Source: Streptomyces sp. V4I8 (lineage in GTDB: Bacteria > Actinomycetota > Actinomycetes > Streptomycetales > Streptomycetaceae). From it: a DNA stretch of 64,000 bases. The first letter of the stretch is position 1. The number at the start of each line of letters is the position of its first letter. The notes under the pieces are model-generated. The model saw only the letters and a program-made list of their open reading frames with translations, was not told where the DNA came from and did not search any database. Shown in pieces: positions 25,874 to 35,084 of the stretch. A program made the translations under genes and the position numbers. The DNA lies in contig NZ_JBGCCN010000002.1 of NCBI RefSeq assembly GCF_041261225.1, positions 186,001 through 250,000 of the forward strand, read 5' to 3'.

Positions 25874-26138
25874 CAACGACGCCGGTAACGTCATCCCCGG
25901 AACCATCAGCGGCAACTTCCTCGCTTCGAGGCGGTTGGATCAACACCGCTGATGGTTCTTCACGTTCAGTCCGAAGTTCCGCAGGTCACCACCGGGCTCA
26001 CTCGAACGGGGAAGCTGCCGCCCCGCCCAAGATCACGATTGACTCCGTTGCTGAAATGCCTGCGGCGGTCTGGGGCTGTTCGGCATGATCGTCGGTGCGG
26101 TCGTTCTGTCTGCCCCGGCCGCAGGGGGTCAGTGCGGT
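25874..26138. other. gene-free stretch after IS110
   Basis: No gene recognised. ACCATCAGCGG (25904-25914) and CCGCTGATGGT (25942-25952) are inverted repeats around GAGGCGG-containing sequence. Probably a remnant of older elements. Confidence 0.4.
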
Positions 26139-26301
26139 GGGCACTGTCAAGTTTGACGAGGTGTCAGATAATCGAGAAGGGATATCCCGATTCAATGCCG
26201 CCTACGGCCTCTCGATTCAGCGCATCAGTCGTGGATTCGAAGGCGAAGATTACGGATCACCTTCTTGATCATCTGATGGGTAGTCAAACTTGACAGTGCC
26301 C
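26139..26301. repeat. 163-bp MITE-like element
   Basis: Perfect 19-bp terminal inverted repeats, GGGCACTGTCAAGTTTGAC at 26139-26157 and its complement at 26283-26301. The interior is AT-richer and does not code. No clear target duplication. It lies about 130 bp upstream of the esterase gene and could influence its expression. Confidence 0.75.
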
Positions 26302-26432
26302 TCGGGGGCGATCAACGCGCGGACGCGAGGTAGTGCTCCAGAACCGTGACGTGGGCGGGAACCGGCCAGATCGCCTCGTGCGCCTCGGCGCACGCCTTGA
26401 CGAACTGGCCGCCGTGCCCGATCACTTGAGCC

Positions 26433-28109
26433 ATGGAGGACAGATCAAAGAAGTTATTCGCCGTTTCCGCGCTGGTGTTCCTGCTCGCGGCGGCCTCGCC
26501 GACCCCCGCCCAGGCGGCCCCCGCGAGAGCGTCCTGTGCGGAGCTGGCTGGGGTGAGGATCCCCGCGGAGAGGATCGGCCTTCCGACCACCGGTGCCGAA
26601 GTGACCGATGCCCGGATGGTGGACGCCTCCGGTGAGGGCTCCGCGGCCATAGGCGCGTATTGCAGGGTGGAGGCATCCATCCACCCCGTGGACCCGTCCG
26701 CCCCCGACATCAGAATGCGGCTCGCCCTGCCCACCCGGTGGAACGGCAGGGCGATGATGTTCGGCGGGGGCGCCTTCGACGGTGTCGTTCCCGACGTCAC
26801 CGCCAATGTGCCCTACGGGCCGGCCGACCGGCTCACGCCGCTGGGGCGTGGATACGCCACCTTCGCCAGCGACGCCGGGCACCAGTCACCGCCGTCGGAC
26901 TTGCCGTCGCCCACCATGGACGGTTCGTTCGCCGTCAATGACGAGGCACTGCACAACTTCGCGGGCGACGCCCTGAAGAAGACCCGCGACACCGCCGTCC
27001 ACCTCATCAACAGGCACTACGGTACCGCGCCTTCGAGCAGCTATTTCGCCGGGGGCTCCGGCGGCGGACGCGAGGCACTCGCCGTGGCCCAGCGCTGGCC
27101 CACCGACTTCAACGGTGTCATCTCCGCCTTCCCCGCCTGGAACCCCGTCCCTCTCGTACTGCACTCCGGCTATGAGGCGCAACTGCTGTCCAAGCCGGAT
27201 GCGTTCCCGGGGCCGGCCCAGCAGGAGCTGCTGTATCGCAGTGTCATCAAGGCATGTGACGGCAACGACGGTGTGCGCGACGGCATCATCTCCGATGAAG
27301 CGCGCTGCGACTTCGACCCCCGAACCCTGCGCTGTCCCCAGGGCGAGAAGAGCGCGACCACATGCCTCACCGACAGCCAGATCGCTGCCACCGAGGCGAT
27401 CTCCACCCCGATGCGCTGGAACTACCGCCTGGCCAGCGGGGAGACGGGTTACCCTGGTCTGCCGTTCCTGTCCGGCGCCAGGATGGCGACACCGGTGGTC
27501 GGCCTGGGGACGCAGGCTCCGGCCCATCCCATGCCCATGGCCAGCGGCGCGGGCATCCTCTTGTGGGACCAGTGGGCCAGGTACTTCCTCACCCGTGACC
27601 CCGCCCTCAACACCCTGAGCCTCGATCCCCTGCGGCCGGGCCGTTGGCAGCAGCGCATCAGCGACCTGTCGGCGTTCCAGGACGTCAACAACCCGGACCT
27701 GCGCGCCTTCGCCAAGGCCGGTGGCAAGCTCCTCATCCTGCACGGCACCGCTGACGAAATCGTCAGCCACCGATCCACCGCCGAGTACTACAGACGCGTC
27801 ATGCACACCATGGGCAGGACAGCCACCGAGCGCTTCGCGCGGCTCTACCTCATTCCGGGGGCCAATCACGGCAACATTCAGCCGGCCTTCGCGGCGAGCT
27901 GGGACGCGCTGACCGCCCTGGAGAACTGGACCGGGTACGGGCGACCGCCTGTGCATCCTGTGGTCACGGACATGAATCCTACTGCTCAGGGCCGGACACG
28001 GCCGCTGTGCGAGTACCCCGCGTGGCCGCGCTACAACGGGAGCGGAGACCCCGATTCCGCGACGAACTTCGTCTGTCACAGGGGCGCGGAACAACCCGGG
28101 TCTTCATAG
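26433..28109 (+). CDS. secreted tannase/feruloyl esterase family protein
   Basis: 558 aa with a signal peptide (KKLFAVSALVFLLAAASPTP, AQAA cleavage). Tannase/feruloyl esterase fold: nucleophile elbow YFAGGSGGGREALAVAQRWP (GxSxG), ACDGNDGVRDGIISDEARCD (the Cys/calcium-loop region usual for this family), HGTADEIVSHRSTAEYY (catalytic Asp) and IPGANHGNIQ (catalytic His). Paired cysteines suggest the disulfides seen in characterised tannases. Likely hydrolyses ester bonds of plant phenolics outside the cell. ATG at 26433 lacks a clear ribosome site. The 3' end is intact. Confidence 0.9.
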   Translation: MEDRSKKLFAVSALVFLLAAASPTPAQAAPARASCAELAGVRIPAERIGLPTTGAEVTDARMVDASGEGSAAIGAYCRVEASIHPVDPSAPDIRMRLALPTRWNGRAMMFGGGAFDGVVPDVTANVPYGPADRLTPLGRGYATFASDAGHQSPPSDLPSPTMDGSFAVNDEALHNFAGDALKKTRDTAVHLINRHYGTAPSSSYFAGGSGGGREALAVAQRWPTDFNGVISAFPAWNPVPLVLHSGYEAQLLSKPDAFPGPAQQELLYRSVIKACDGNDGVRDGIISDEARCDFDPRTLRCPQGEKSATTCLTDSQIAATEAISTPMRWNYRLASGETGYPGLPFLSGARMATPVVGLGTQAPAHPMPMASGAGILLWDQWARYFLTRDPALNTLSLDPLRPGRWQQRISDLSAFQDVNNPDLRAFAKAGGKLLILHGTADEIVSHRSTAEYYRRVMHTMGRTATERFARLYLIPGANHGNIQPAFAASWDALTALENWTGYGRPPVHPVVTDMNPTAQGRTRPLCEYPAWPRYNGSGDPDSATNFVCHRGAEQPGSS

Positions 28110-28277
28110 TTGAGCGGTGCGGAGGTGTCCGCGGGCTCGGCGGGTGGTGACACAGCGTGTTCGGAGGCGTTGGCTGGTCGCGTTCCTGAGAACTCGTCTT
28201 CGTCCAGTACGGCCAGGCGGATGGGCTCGGTGCCGATGGAGAGATCGGTTCGGCCTGTGACGAACGCGTCGAGGGAC

Positions 28278-28469
28278 AGAGCGCCACTTCGCGCCGTTGT
28301 CGACGACATAGCGCACCGCGTCGACCATCTCCCGGTGGCAGAACTCCTCCGGGCGCCCACCCCGGCCCTCCAGCCAGGCCGGCACCGGCATCGCCGCCCG
28401 AACCACCGCCCACTCCGCATCCGTCATGTCGCTGGGATAACGCTCGGCACGACGTCCCGCGGTGATTGC
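28278..28469 (-). pseudogene. IS5-family transposase, N-terminal fragment
   Basis: Reads RRAERYPSDMTDAEWAVVRA, PEEFCHREMVDAVRYVVDNG, AKWRS, the typical beginning of an IS5/IS4811-type transposase (DUF4096). The frame loses similarity after AKWRS. Another minus-strand frame (28076-28281) reads LSLDAFVTGRTDLSIGTEPI but I cannot assign it. Confidence 0.8.
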
Positions 28470-28688
28470 CCCGTACACGTGCACGTAGCAGTCACACGGG
28501 AGAGGGGCCGGGGTGGACCCGGCAACGTCACGGATGGTCAACTGGGAACGCAACGGGCCTCCTTGGGCGAGCCGGGTCTCGACAACCACGTCTCTACCGA
28601 GAGGCCCGTTCTTCATGCCCACTCCGGCACCAGCACCTGCGAGCGAGAGACCACCCACACCGGGCCACTCGATTGGTCACCACGCTCT

Positions 28689-29583
28689 TATTCACGGGGT
28701 GGTGCGGCCCGGATTTCTTGATCATCAGGACGGCCCTGCTCGGTAGTCTGATGTCTGCGAAAACGTCAGAAGTGAACCGGGGCAGGGCCGTTGAGCTGGA
28801 ACGTTACGGCAGGGTTAGACAAGGATCAACTGGACGGGCTGGTGGTGCGGGTCCATCAGGCGCTCGTGGAGGACCCGGATCCTGCGGTGTCTCCGGCGCG
28901 GATGTGGTCGCTGGGCCTGTACCGGTCGGTGGTCCTGGTGCTGTTCCTCCTGCGGCAGAACCCCGTCCAGGAAGCGGCGGCGGAACTGTTCGGTGTCAGC
29001 CAGGCCACTGTTTCCCGGCGGTGGACGGGGCTGCTTCCGGTGGTGGAGAAGGCCCTCGCCGGGCATGTCCCTGATCCTGTGGAAGCCTCAGCCGGCCGGA
29101 TCGTGCTCATCGACGGCACCCTGGTCACCACGTGGGACTGGGCGAGCGAAGGCACCGCTATGTTCTCCGGCAAGCACCGCGACACCGGCTTCAACCTGCA
29201 GATCGCCGCCACCCTGTCCGGAGACCTGCTCGCGGTGTCCGAGCCTGTCCCGGGCTCCCGCCACGACATGTACGCCTGGCGCCAGTCCCACTTCCCGGAG
29301 ACCTTCGCAGAACGGCAGAGCATGGGCGATCTTGGGTACGTGGGTTCCGGCATGCTCACCGCGAGACGCAAACCACCTGGTCAGCAACGCCCCACTGGCG
29401 CCAAGATCTACAACCGGAGCATCAGCAGCCTCCGCGCCGCCATTGAGCGAGCGATCGCACACCTGAAGGACTGGAAGATCCTCGCGACCCGCTACCGCGG
29501 CCCCCTGGCCAAGTTCCCCCTCGTCGCCAAAACCGTCACCGCCCTCACCTTCTACAAAAAGGGCTGGTGAAACCCCGTGAATA
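28689..29583 (+). mobile_element. IS5-family element (ISL2/IS1031-like)
   Basis: Ends TTCACGGGGT and ACCCCGTGAA are perfect 10-bp inverted repeats at about 28691 and 29580, with TA outside both. One transposase gene fills the element. It sits 16 bp from the 3' end of the hydrolase gene. Confidence 0.8.
28791..29570 (+). CDS. IS5-family transposase (HTH_Tnp_4/DDE_4 type)
   Basis: 259 aa from TTG 28791. HTH: VQEAAAELFGVSQATVSRRW. DDE core: IVLIDGTLVTTWDW, NLQIAATLSGDLLAVSEPVP, MGDLGYVGSGML, and RAAIERAIAHLKDWKIL with the Glu. Usual length for the single-gene branch; intact. Confidence 0.92.
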   Translation: MSWNVTAGLDKDQLDGLVVRVHQALVEDPDPAVSPARMWSLGLYRSVVLVLFLLRQNPVQEAAAELFGVSQATVSRRWTGLLPVVEKALAGHVPDPVEASAGRIVLIDGTLVTTWDWASEGTAMFSGKHRDTGFNLQIAATLSGDLLAVSEPVPGSRHDMYAWRQSHFPETFAERQSMGDLGYVGSGMLTARRKPPGQQRPTGAKIYNRSISSLRAAIERAIAHLKDWKILATRYRGPLAKFPLVAKTVTALTFYKKGW

Positions 29584-29598
29584 GGCCTCCAGGCCTGC

Positions 29599-30429
29599 CT
29601 ATTCTTCCGGGCAGGACCAGGTGCGAACAGCTCGCAGGTAGTGATCAAATCGGCTGCGGTGGATGTCATGTGGAGTGCCCGGCATATCCAACGCTGTGCT
29701 GTGAGGGGGGAGTAATTTCCGGGCTTGATCCCAGTCAGTGCTGTCGAGGGAACCGCCATGGGCGGGGTCTGCCCGGAGTAGCAAGGTGGGCGCGGTGAGT
29801 TGAGCGAGCAGGGGCAGAAGGGGCCCGGATCGGGCACCGTCGCTGACGACACTGCTTGAGATCTCAGGCTGGGTGCTTTGCAGTCCTTCGACCCAGCTGT
29901 CGGCGTCGATGTCGTCCCAATCAGGGTGCACGACCGTGAGCAGCTCCCGTAGCACTTCGGCGGGTGTGGCCATGGCTCTGATCAAGTCACTGAGCGGCTG
30001 ATTCTGGCGAGTGAGCGACATGGCCGCAGGTGGATCTTCGAGGACGAGACCAGAGAGGGCAGGCGCCGGCTTGGTTGATTCGGCGCCTGTGGCCAGGACG
30101 AGAGCGACTGCCGCGCCCCAGGAGTGTCCAATGAGCAGCGGTTCGGTCAGCTCAAGCGCATGTAGGAAGGCACCGATGTCGTTGGCCGCGTCACGCAGGC
30201 CGTAGGAACCTGCGGGAGCTTTGACGCTGGAGCCGTGTCCTCGCAGGTCGGGTGCGAAGACACAGAAGCGATCAGCTAGGGCGGGTCCTACGCGCGACCA
30301 GCTAGCAGCGGAGCCAGCGTTCGCGTGCAGGAGGACCACAGTGGGGCGAGCCGGGGGTTGGGCGGCTCCCCACGTCAGGTAATGGAACCTGCCTGAAGGC
30401 AGGTCAATGGTTTGGGAGATTGCCTTCAT
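29599..30429 (-). CDS. alpha/beta hydrolase
   Basis: 276 aa from ATG 30429 (MKAISQTIDLPSGRFHYLTW); the frame extends to 30465 but that start is less natural. Core strand VVLLHANAGSAASWSRVGPA (oxyanion region), FAPDLRGHGSS, nucleophile elbow LLIGHSWGAAVAL, acid LLLRADPAHGG, His MPGTPHDIHRS. Third gene of the polyketide synthase operon, 54 bp after the lipocalin-like gene. It may release or trim the polyketide product; that role is inferred from position only. Confidence 0.85.
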   Translation of the reverse strand: MKAISQTIDLPSGRFHYLTWGAAQPPARPTVVLLHANAGSAASWSRVGPALADRFCVFAPDLRGHGSSVKAPAGSYGLRDAANDIGAFLHALELTEPLLIGHSWGAAVALVLATGAESTKPAPALSGLVLEDPPAAMSLTRQNQPLSDLIRAMATPAEVLRELLTVVHPDWDDIDADSWVEGLQSTQPEISSSVVSDGARSGPLLPLLAQLTAPTLLLRADPAHGGSLDSTDWDQARKLLPPHSTALDMPGTPHDIHRSRFDHYLRAVRTWSCPEE

Positions 30430-30483
30430 TGCACAGATCCAGGCATGCGGTGCCATACCAGACACGGCGTCCGTTCGTGCGCG

Positions 30484-30942
30484 CTAGCAGGCACCGTGGG
30501 GAGGGCGCAATGTCAGGACATCGCGTTTCAATTCCACTTGGCGTACCTGCTGCGTGCCAGTCCACTGTGGTACGGAGGCAACGAGGACATGATGGACGAC
30601 GAGGTCCCCACGCCACTCGTAAGTGCCGGTATATCCCAGATAGTGGCTGGTGCTGGCTACGGCCTCCACCTCAGGGGGCCTTCCAGGGCCGACAGCGACC
30701 TCCGTCTGCGCCGTGTGAGCAAGCCGCTTGGACTTCGACAAATGCACCGAAATGAAGCCGTCGGCGGTGTAGATGAGCAGGCCTTCAGGGTGCCGTCCCA
30801 TAGGGAAGTCGAGGATGCTTCCCGCCTTGTCAAGGACAGTGAAGGAGACAAGAGACCAGACTCCGACAAGCTGACCGGGACCAGTGGTGCTCTTTGCGGG
30901 CGCCTCTTGCTCCAGACTGGTGGAGCCGGACTTTGATAACAC
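30484..30942 (-). CDS. lipocalin-like domain protein
   Basis: 152 aa, GTG start with GGAGGGG placed over the end of the synthase gene, so the genes are coupled. Sequence GPGQLVGVWSLVSFTVLDKA, HPEGLLIYTADGFISVHLSK and TSHYLGYTGTYEWRGDLVVH matches the lipocalin_5 type (GxW plus TxxG and YTGTYE strands). Such proteins are often encoded next to polyketide synthases and may bind, cyclise or carry the product. The substrate is unknown. Confidence 0.85.
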   Translation of the reverse strand: MLSKSGSTSLEQEAPAKSTTGPGQLVGVWSLVSFTVLDKAGSILDFPMGRHPEGLLIYTADGFISVHLSKSKRLAHTAQTEVAVGPGRPPEVEAVASTSHYLGYTGTYEWRGDLVVHHVLVASVPQWTGTQQVRQVELKRDVLTLRPPHGAC

Positions 30943-30948
30943 AGAGGC

Positions 30949-33900
30949 TCACCCCTCCTTGCTGAGAGATGATCGTGCGCTTAGCATCTCGTCCAGGTGG
31001 ACGCTAAGCGAGTGGATGGTCGGATGTGACCACAAGGCAGCGATAGGAATGTTGATTTCCAGGCTTTCCTGGAGCAGGCCGCGCAGTTCGGCGGCACGCA
31101 GTGAATCCAGACCGATTTCAGCGAACTTCGCATAGGTGTCGATGCTTCGGGAACGCAGTCGTAACAGGGCGCGCAGTTGGGCACTTATGTGACTTTCGAG
31201 TAGTCCAACGCGATTCCGTCCCGGAGTGGTGGTCTTCAGATCGGCAATTACGTTGTTGCCGGGTGCGGGCAAGGAAGCCTCAGCGGAGGTGTTCACCTCG
31301 GTTGCCGTAACGGCAGGCTCGCGATCCAGTTTGATCATGTGATGCTGCCGGTGCCATGTCGTTGCGGGGACGTCGACGAGTGCCCCAGTGGAATACCAGC
31401 GCTTCCAATCCACGGGATAGCCGGCGCAGTGCAGCGCTGCCAGAGCTGTAGCCAGCGTCATTTCCTCGTCTTGCCCGGCTCGCAGGGTGCTCAGAACGGC
31501 GACGTCAGGCACGGTACTGAGGGACCGGGTAATGGGGTGAACGGCCACAGGGTGCGGAGATATCTCCTGGTAGATGCGGTATCCGTCCTCTGCCAGGGCT
31601 CTGGTTGTGCTGAGAGATCGTACGGGGCGGCGCATGTTGTCTGCCCAGTACACGGCATCGAACGTGGGTTCAGTGCGCGGATCATCGAGCACTGTGGTGT
31701 AGAAAGGAATCTCGGGACGACGAGGCTTGAGGTCACGCAGACGGTTAGCCAAGGCGTCCGCAAGGGGACGAGTCAGCTGACAGTGTGACGCGAAGTCCAC
31801 GGCGATCATGCGTGCAGGGATGCCGCGGGCATCCCATGCCTTGACCAGTCGTCTGACGGTTTCTGCTTTCCCGCCGATAACGGTGGATTGGGGGGCCGCA
31901 AGTACAGAAATATCTACGTCAGGTATACCGGCGATCTCCTCCCCGACCCGTCCGTGGTCAAGTTCTACGGCAGCCATGGCACCGATTCCGGCCTCGGCAT
32001 CAGGGACACAGAGCAGTGAGCGGCGGCAGCTGACCCGCACGCCGTCTTCCAGGCTGAGGGCTCCGGCTACTACCGCAGCCGCCACCTCCCCCATCGAGTG
32101 GCCCACCACAGCGGCGGGTTCAACTCCGTACGAGCGCAGAACCCGGGCGATTCCCACTTGCATCAAAAAGATCATCGGCTGGACCTGGTCAACACGGCTG
32201 ATCTCAGCACCTGAGCGGATCAGGCAGAGCGGTGAAAAGCCGGACTCTGCGACAATGAGCGGGTCCAGCTTGGCTACGATCTCGGCGAAAACTGGCTCCT
32301 TCTCAAGGAGTTTACGTCCCATGCCCGACCATTGCGAGCCGTGCCCGCTGAATACCCACACGGGCGCTTGCCCGCGCACTCCACGGGAGAAGTCACTCAC
32401 TACCCCCGGAGTTGACTTACCGTCAGCGTAGGCGCGCAGCCGTGTCACCAGTTCACCGCGTGAGTGGGCCAGTACCGCCAGCCGCTCCGTTGCATGAGAG
32501 CGCCGTACCGCCAGAGTATGCGCCACATGGGGCAACGGGGACGATGCCCCATCGCCGTCCAGCCAATCAGCCAATCTCGAGGAACTCGTTTCCAATGCCT
32601 GCGTGGACTGTGCGGAGAGCAGGAACGTGTGCATCATTTCGCGGTCTTCACACGGTTCGGAAACGGTGAGGGGCGGCTCTTGGACGATGGCGTGAGCATT
32701 GGTGCCACCGACCCCGTAGGAGCAGACGGCTGCCATACGCTGTCCCTCAGCGACGGGCCAAGGTTGTGCAGTTGCCGGCACGAAAAACCTGGTGCCATTC
32801 GGGTCGATTTCCCGAGGCCAGCGATGGAAGTGCAGGGAGGGAGGCACCACGCCGTGCTGGACAGCCAGGATCGCCTTGAGCAGTCCCACCATGCCTGCCG
32901 CCGATTCGGTATGCCCGATGTTGGTCTTAACCGATCCCAGAGCACACTGCCCCGGCCCGGCGCCGTACACCGCAGACAGCGAAGCGAACTCAATCAGATC
33001 ACCAGCAGATGTGCCCGTCCCATGCGCCTCGATCATGCCGACCTTTGTGGCATCAACCTCGGCCTGCACCAACGCCGCACGAAATGCCTCTTCTTGTGCC
33101 TGCACCGAAGGTTTGGTAAACCGAGAAGTCTTGCCGTCATGGTTGACTGCGGTCCCCCGCAGCACTGCAAGTATCCGGTCGCCGTCGCGCTGCGCGTCCT
33201 GAAGACGTTTGAGCACCAGCACAACGCAACCCTCGGCGCGAACATAGCCGTCTGCTGCCTCATCGAACGTCTGGCACCGACCCGAGGGAGAAAGGACTCC
33301 CAATTCGTTGTACGCCGCGATGACCCGAGGACTGAGGAGCAGATTCACTGCTCCCGCCAAGGCAATATCACACTCACCCAGTCGCAGGCTCTGACAGGCA
33401 AGATGTGCAGCGACCAGACCAGACGAACACGACGTATCCACGGTCAGGCTGGGCCCTCGCAGTCCGAGCAAGTGGGACAGCCTTCCGGAGGCAGAACCGA
33501 ATTGGTTGCCAGTTACAAAATACGGGCCCCCGCCGCCAGGCAGCCAGTGAGAGTACGCGGTGTAATCCGGATTGCACATACCGGCGAAGACTCCGGCTGC
33601 TGCACCCCTCATTTCCTCCTGCGGAAGACCCGCATGTTCACACGCCTCCCATCCCACTTCCAGTAACAGACGATGCTGCGGGTCAATCAGGTCTGCCTCA
33701 TGCGGGGCGATACCGAATGCTTCCGCATCGAATGCTCCGACATCCCCTTGAAGGAAGCCTCCACGCCATGTCACCTTGCGCGTGGCTTCCGCCTGGATAG
33801 CCGCCAACTCAGTGGGGCTCCAACGGTCAGACGGAACTTCCGAAATCGCGTCCCGACCCTCGTACAGAAGCTCCCAGAAGGATGTCACAGAATCTACCCC

Positions 33901-33987
33901 GCCGGGCAATCTGCAGGACGCGCCCACAACCGCCACGGCAGCCGGGGAGACAATCGCTTTGCCATGACTGACGCTTTGGAACGTCAT
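30949..33987 (-). CDS. type I polyketide synthase, KS-AT-ACP
   Basis: 1012 aa from ATG 33987, preceded by GAGGAG. Ketosynthase, about residues 15-440: active Cys in TVDTSCSSGLVAAH, His in MIEAHGTGTSAGD and SVKTNIGHTESAAGMVGLLK. Acyltransferase, about 540-840: VFSGHGSQWSGMGRKLL, AVVGHSMGEVAAAVVAG (Ser), and the specificity site VDFASH, closer to the methylmalonyl-type YASH than to the malonyl-type HAFH. The acyl carrier domain has IGLDSLRAAELRGLL near the C-terminus. No KR, DH, ER or thioesterase. First gene of the operon with the lipocalin-like and hydrolase genes. Looks complete, but no other biosynthesis genes lie nearby, so it may be a reduced cluster. Confidence 0.92.
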   Translation of the reverse strand: MTFQSVSHGKAIVSPAAVAVVGASCRLPGGVDSVTSFWELLYEGRDAISEVPSDRWSPTELAAIQAEATRKVTWRGGFLQGDVGAFDAEAFGIAPHEADLIDPQHRLLLEVGWEACEHAGLPQEEMRGAAAGVFAGMCNPDYTAYSHWLPGGGGPYFVTGNQFGSASGRLSHLLGLRGPSLTVDTSCSSGLVAAHLACQSLRLGECDIALAGAVNLLLSPRVIAAYNELGVLSPSGRCQTFDEAADGYVRAEGCVVLVLKRLQDAQRDGDRILAVLRGTAVNHDGKTSRFTKPSVQAQEEAFRAALVQAEVDATKVGMIEAHGTGTSAGDLIEFASLSAVYGAGPGQCALGSVKTNIGHTESAAGMVGLLKAILAVQHGVVPPSLHFHRWPREIDPNGTRFFVPATAQPWPVAEGQRMAAVCSYGVGGTNAHAIVQEPPLTVSEPCEDREMMHTFLLSAQSTQALETSSSRLADWLDGDGASSPLPHVAHTLAVRRSHATERLAVLAHSRGELVTRLRAYADGKSTPGVVSDFSRGVRGQAPVWVFSGHGSQWSGMGRKLLEKEPVFAEIVAKLDPLIVAESGFSPLCLIRSGAEISRVDQVQPMIFLMQVGIARVLRSYGVEPAAVVGHSMGEVAAAVVAGALSLEDGVRVSCRRSLLCVPDAEAGIGAMAAVELDHGRVGEEIAGIPDVDISVLAAPQSTVIGGKAETVRRLVKAWDARGIPARMIAVDFASHCQLTRPLADALANRLRDLKPRRPEIPFYTTVLDDPRTEPTFDAVYWADNMRRPVRSLSTTRALAEDGYRIYQEISPHPVAVHPITRSLSTVPDVAVLSTLRAGQDEEMTLATALAALHCAGYPVDWKRWYSTGALVDVPATTWHRQHHMIKLDREPAVTATEVNTSAEASLPAPGNNVIADLKTTTPGRNRVGLLESHISAQLRALLRLRSRSIDTYAKFAEIGLDSLRAAELRGLLQESLEINIPIAALWSHPTIHSLSVHLDEMLSARSSLSKEG

Positions 33988-34105
33988 GCCGCTCCTCATT
34001 CGATCTGAGCCTCGGAAACTATTCGGCGATTGCCGTGCGGTAGCTCCACCGGTAAACGCGCGCCCTCTCGCCCCCGTGTTCCACAAAATCGTCGGTGACG
34101 ATAAA

Positions 34106-34330
34106 GTGCTCTCGCCCATTGAGGAACATTACTGTGATCTTCTCGACTTTCCTCGGGTAGGCGCCGTCGGCTTCCATAACAAGTGGCATCCATTGGCAAA
34201 GCTGCGAATCATTGAAGAGGCTGCTACGCTCGGCGAACTGCAGGAAACTGTCAACCGGCGCAATCCCTGCCGGTCACCTACGCGCGATATTCTCGCCGCG
34301 GCCGTAGTTAGTGGCTTTCCTGCGTACTGA
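34106..34330 (+). CDS. small hypothetical protein, divergent from the polyketide synthase
   Basis: 74 aa if started at GTG 34106: EEHYCDLLDFPRVGAVGFHN, KWHPLAKLRIIEEAATLGEL, QETVNRRNPCRSPTRDILAA. The composition looks protein-like and the frame ends at TGA 34330, with another start 16 bp later. I do not recognise the family. No strong ribosome site. May be a fragment of a larger gene lost during rearrangement. Confidence 0.4.
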   Translation: MLSPIEEHYCDLLDFPRVGAVGFHNKWHPLAKLRIIEEAATLGELQETVNRRNPCRSPTRDILAAAVVSGFPAY

Positions 34331-34346
34331 AGACGAGGATGATGTA

Positions 34347-34484
34347 ATGAAGGTCTTTTTGGATGGCGGCCCGTCTAGCTTTCCGGAAGGTCAGCGCACG
34401 CACTCGGTGAACTCCGTTAGCCAGCTCACCAGTCAATCCTCAATTAGAGCCAGATCGACCGCGGGTATCGGGGTATACTGGTAG
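34347..34484 (+). CDS. short hypothetical peptide
   Basis: 45 codons from ATG 34347 with GAGGATGATG upstream: MKVFLDGGPSSFPEGQRTHS, VNSVSQLTSQSSIRARSTAG. Follows the preceding small frame closely. The beginning looks like the start of a real enzyme gene that has been cut short; not recognised. Confidence 0.35.
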   Translation: MKVFLDGGPSSFPEGQRTHSVNSVSQLTSQSSIRARSTAGIGVYW

Positions 34485-34805
34485 GCAGATCTCGCCGATT
34501 GGTTCGTTGCAGGCTGACGCACGGGGGGAAGGGGACGATCGGGGCGGTAACACGAAGTGTGCGTCGCTGACGACGTCGGCGGTGCGCTGGGCGCTTTAGC
34601 CAGGCCAGCCTTGCAGCCAGTCGGCGAGGAAATAAGCGAGCCCGCAGGACGTCGCCCACCGCATTCGACACCCGAAGCGCGCCTCCAACCGACCCGGGGA
34701 GAATGCGCAGCCTCAGGCCGGCTGCCAGCTAATGCAGGTCAACGAATATGTAGCCTTGATTAGTGAGCACATCTGAGGAGGGCCGCAAGCCCAGTTATAC
34801 AGTTC
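34485..34805. other. gene-free stretch
   Basis: No supported gene on either strand. Lower GC than the surrounding elements. Nothing recognised. Confidence 0.5.
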
Positions 34806-35084
34806 TCAGTCGGTGCCGCGAATGATGTGAGATTCAAATGGGTCGCCTTCATAATCGACGTCACAAATTATTGACAAAGTGGCTGGCTGCTGCGTGACAC
34901 TTATTGCCCTACCTGCGGGAAGCGGTTCAAGCATGCCTCCTGCGACAGGGAGGTCCTTGGCGAAATCATCGCCGGCGGCTTCTTGAATCTCGACGCAATC
35001 TCTGCAGGTTTGCCTTTCCACTATGTCGCTCCCGACCGCAGCAAGGTGACTTGCCCCTCTGTGATTATTGTTGTCTGTCCTCAT
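34806..35084 (-). CDS. possible small peptide (RiPP-like leader?)
   Basis: 92 codons from ATG 35084: MRTDNNNHRGASHLAAVGSD, IVERQTCRDCVEIQEAAGDD, FAKDLPVAGG, then MLEPLPAGRAISVTQQPATL and SIICDVDYEGDPFESHIIRG. The acidic first half ending in Gly-Gly, followed by a short different tail, resembles a leader peptide with a double-glycine site. There is no strong ribosome site, no modification enzyme nearby, and the third codon positions are less GC-rich than usual here. Could equally be a remnant or chance frame. Confidence 0.25.
   Translation of the reverse strand: MRTDNNNHRGASHLAAVGSDIVERQTCRDCVEIQEAAGDDFAKDLPVAGGMLEPLPAGRAISVTQQPATLSIICDVDYEGDPFESHIIRGTD

Noticed and set aside
33986..34105. 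Upstream extension of the small plus-strand gene at 34106
   Set aside because: It overlaps the start and ribosome site of the polyketide synthase on the other strand and has no protein-like features.
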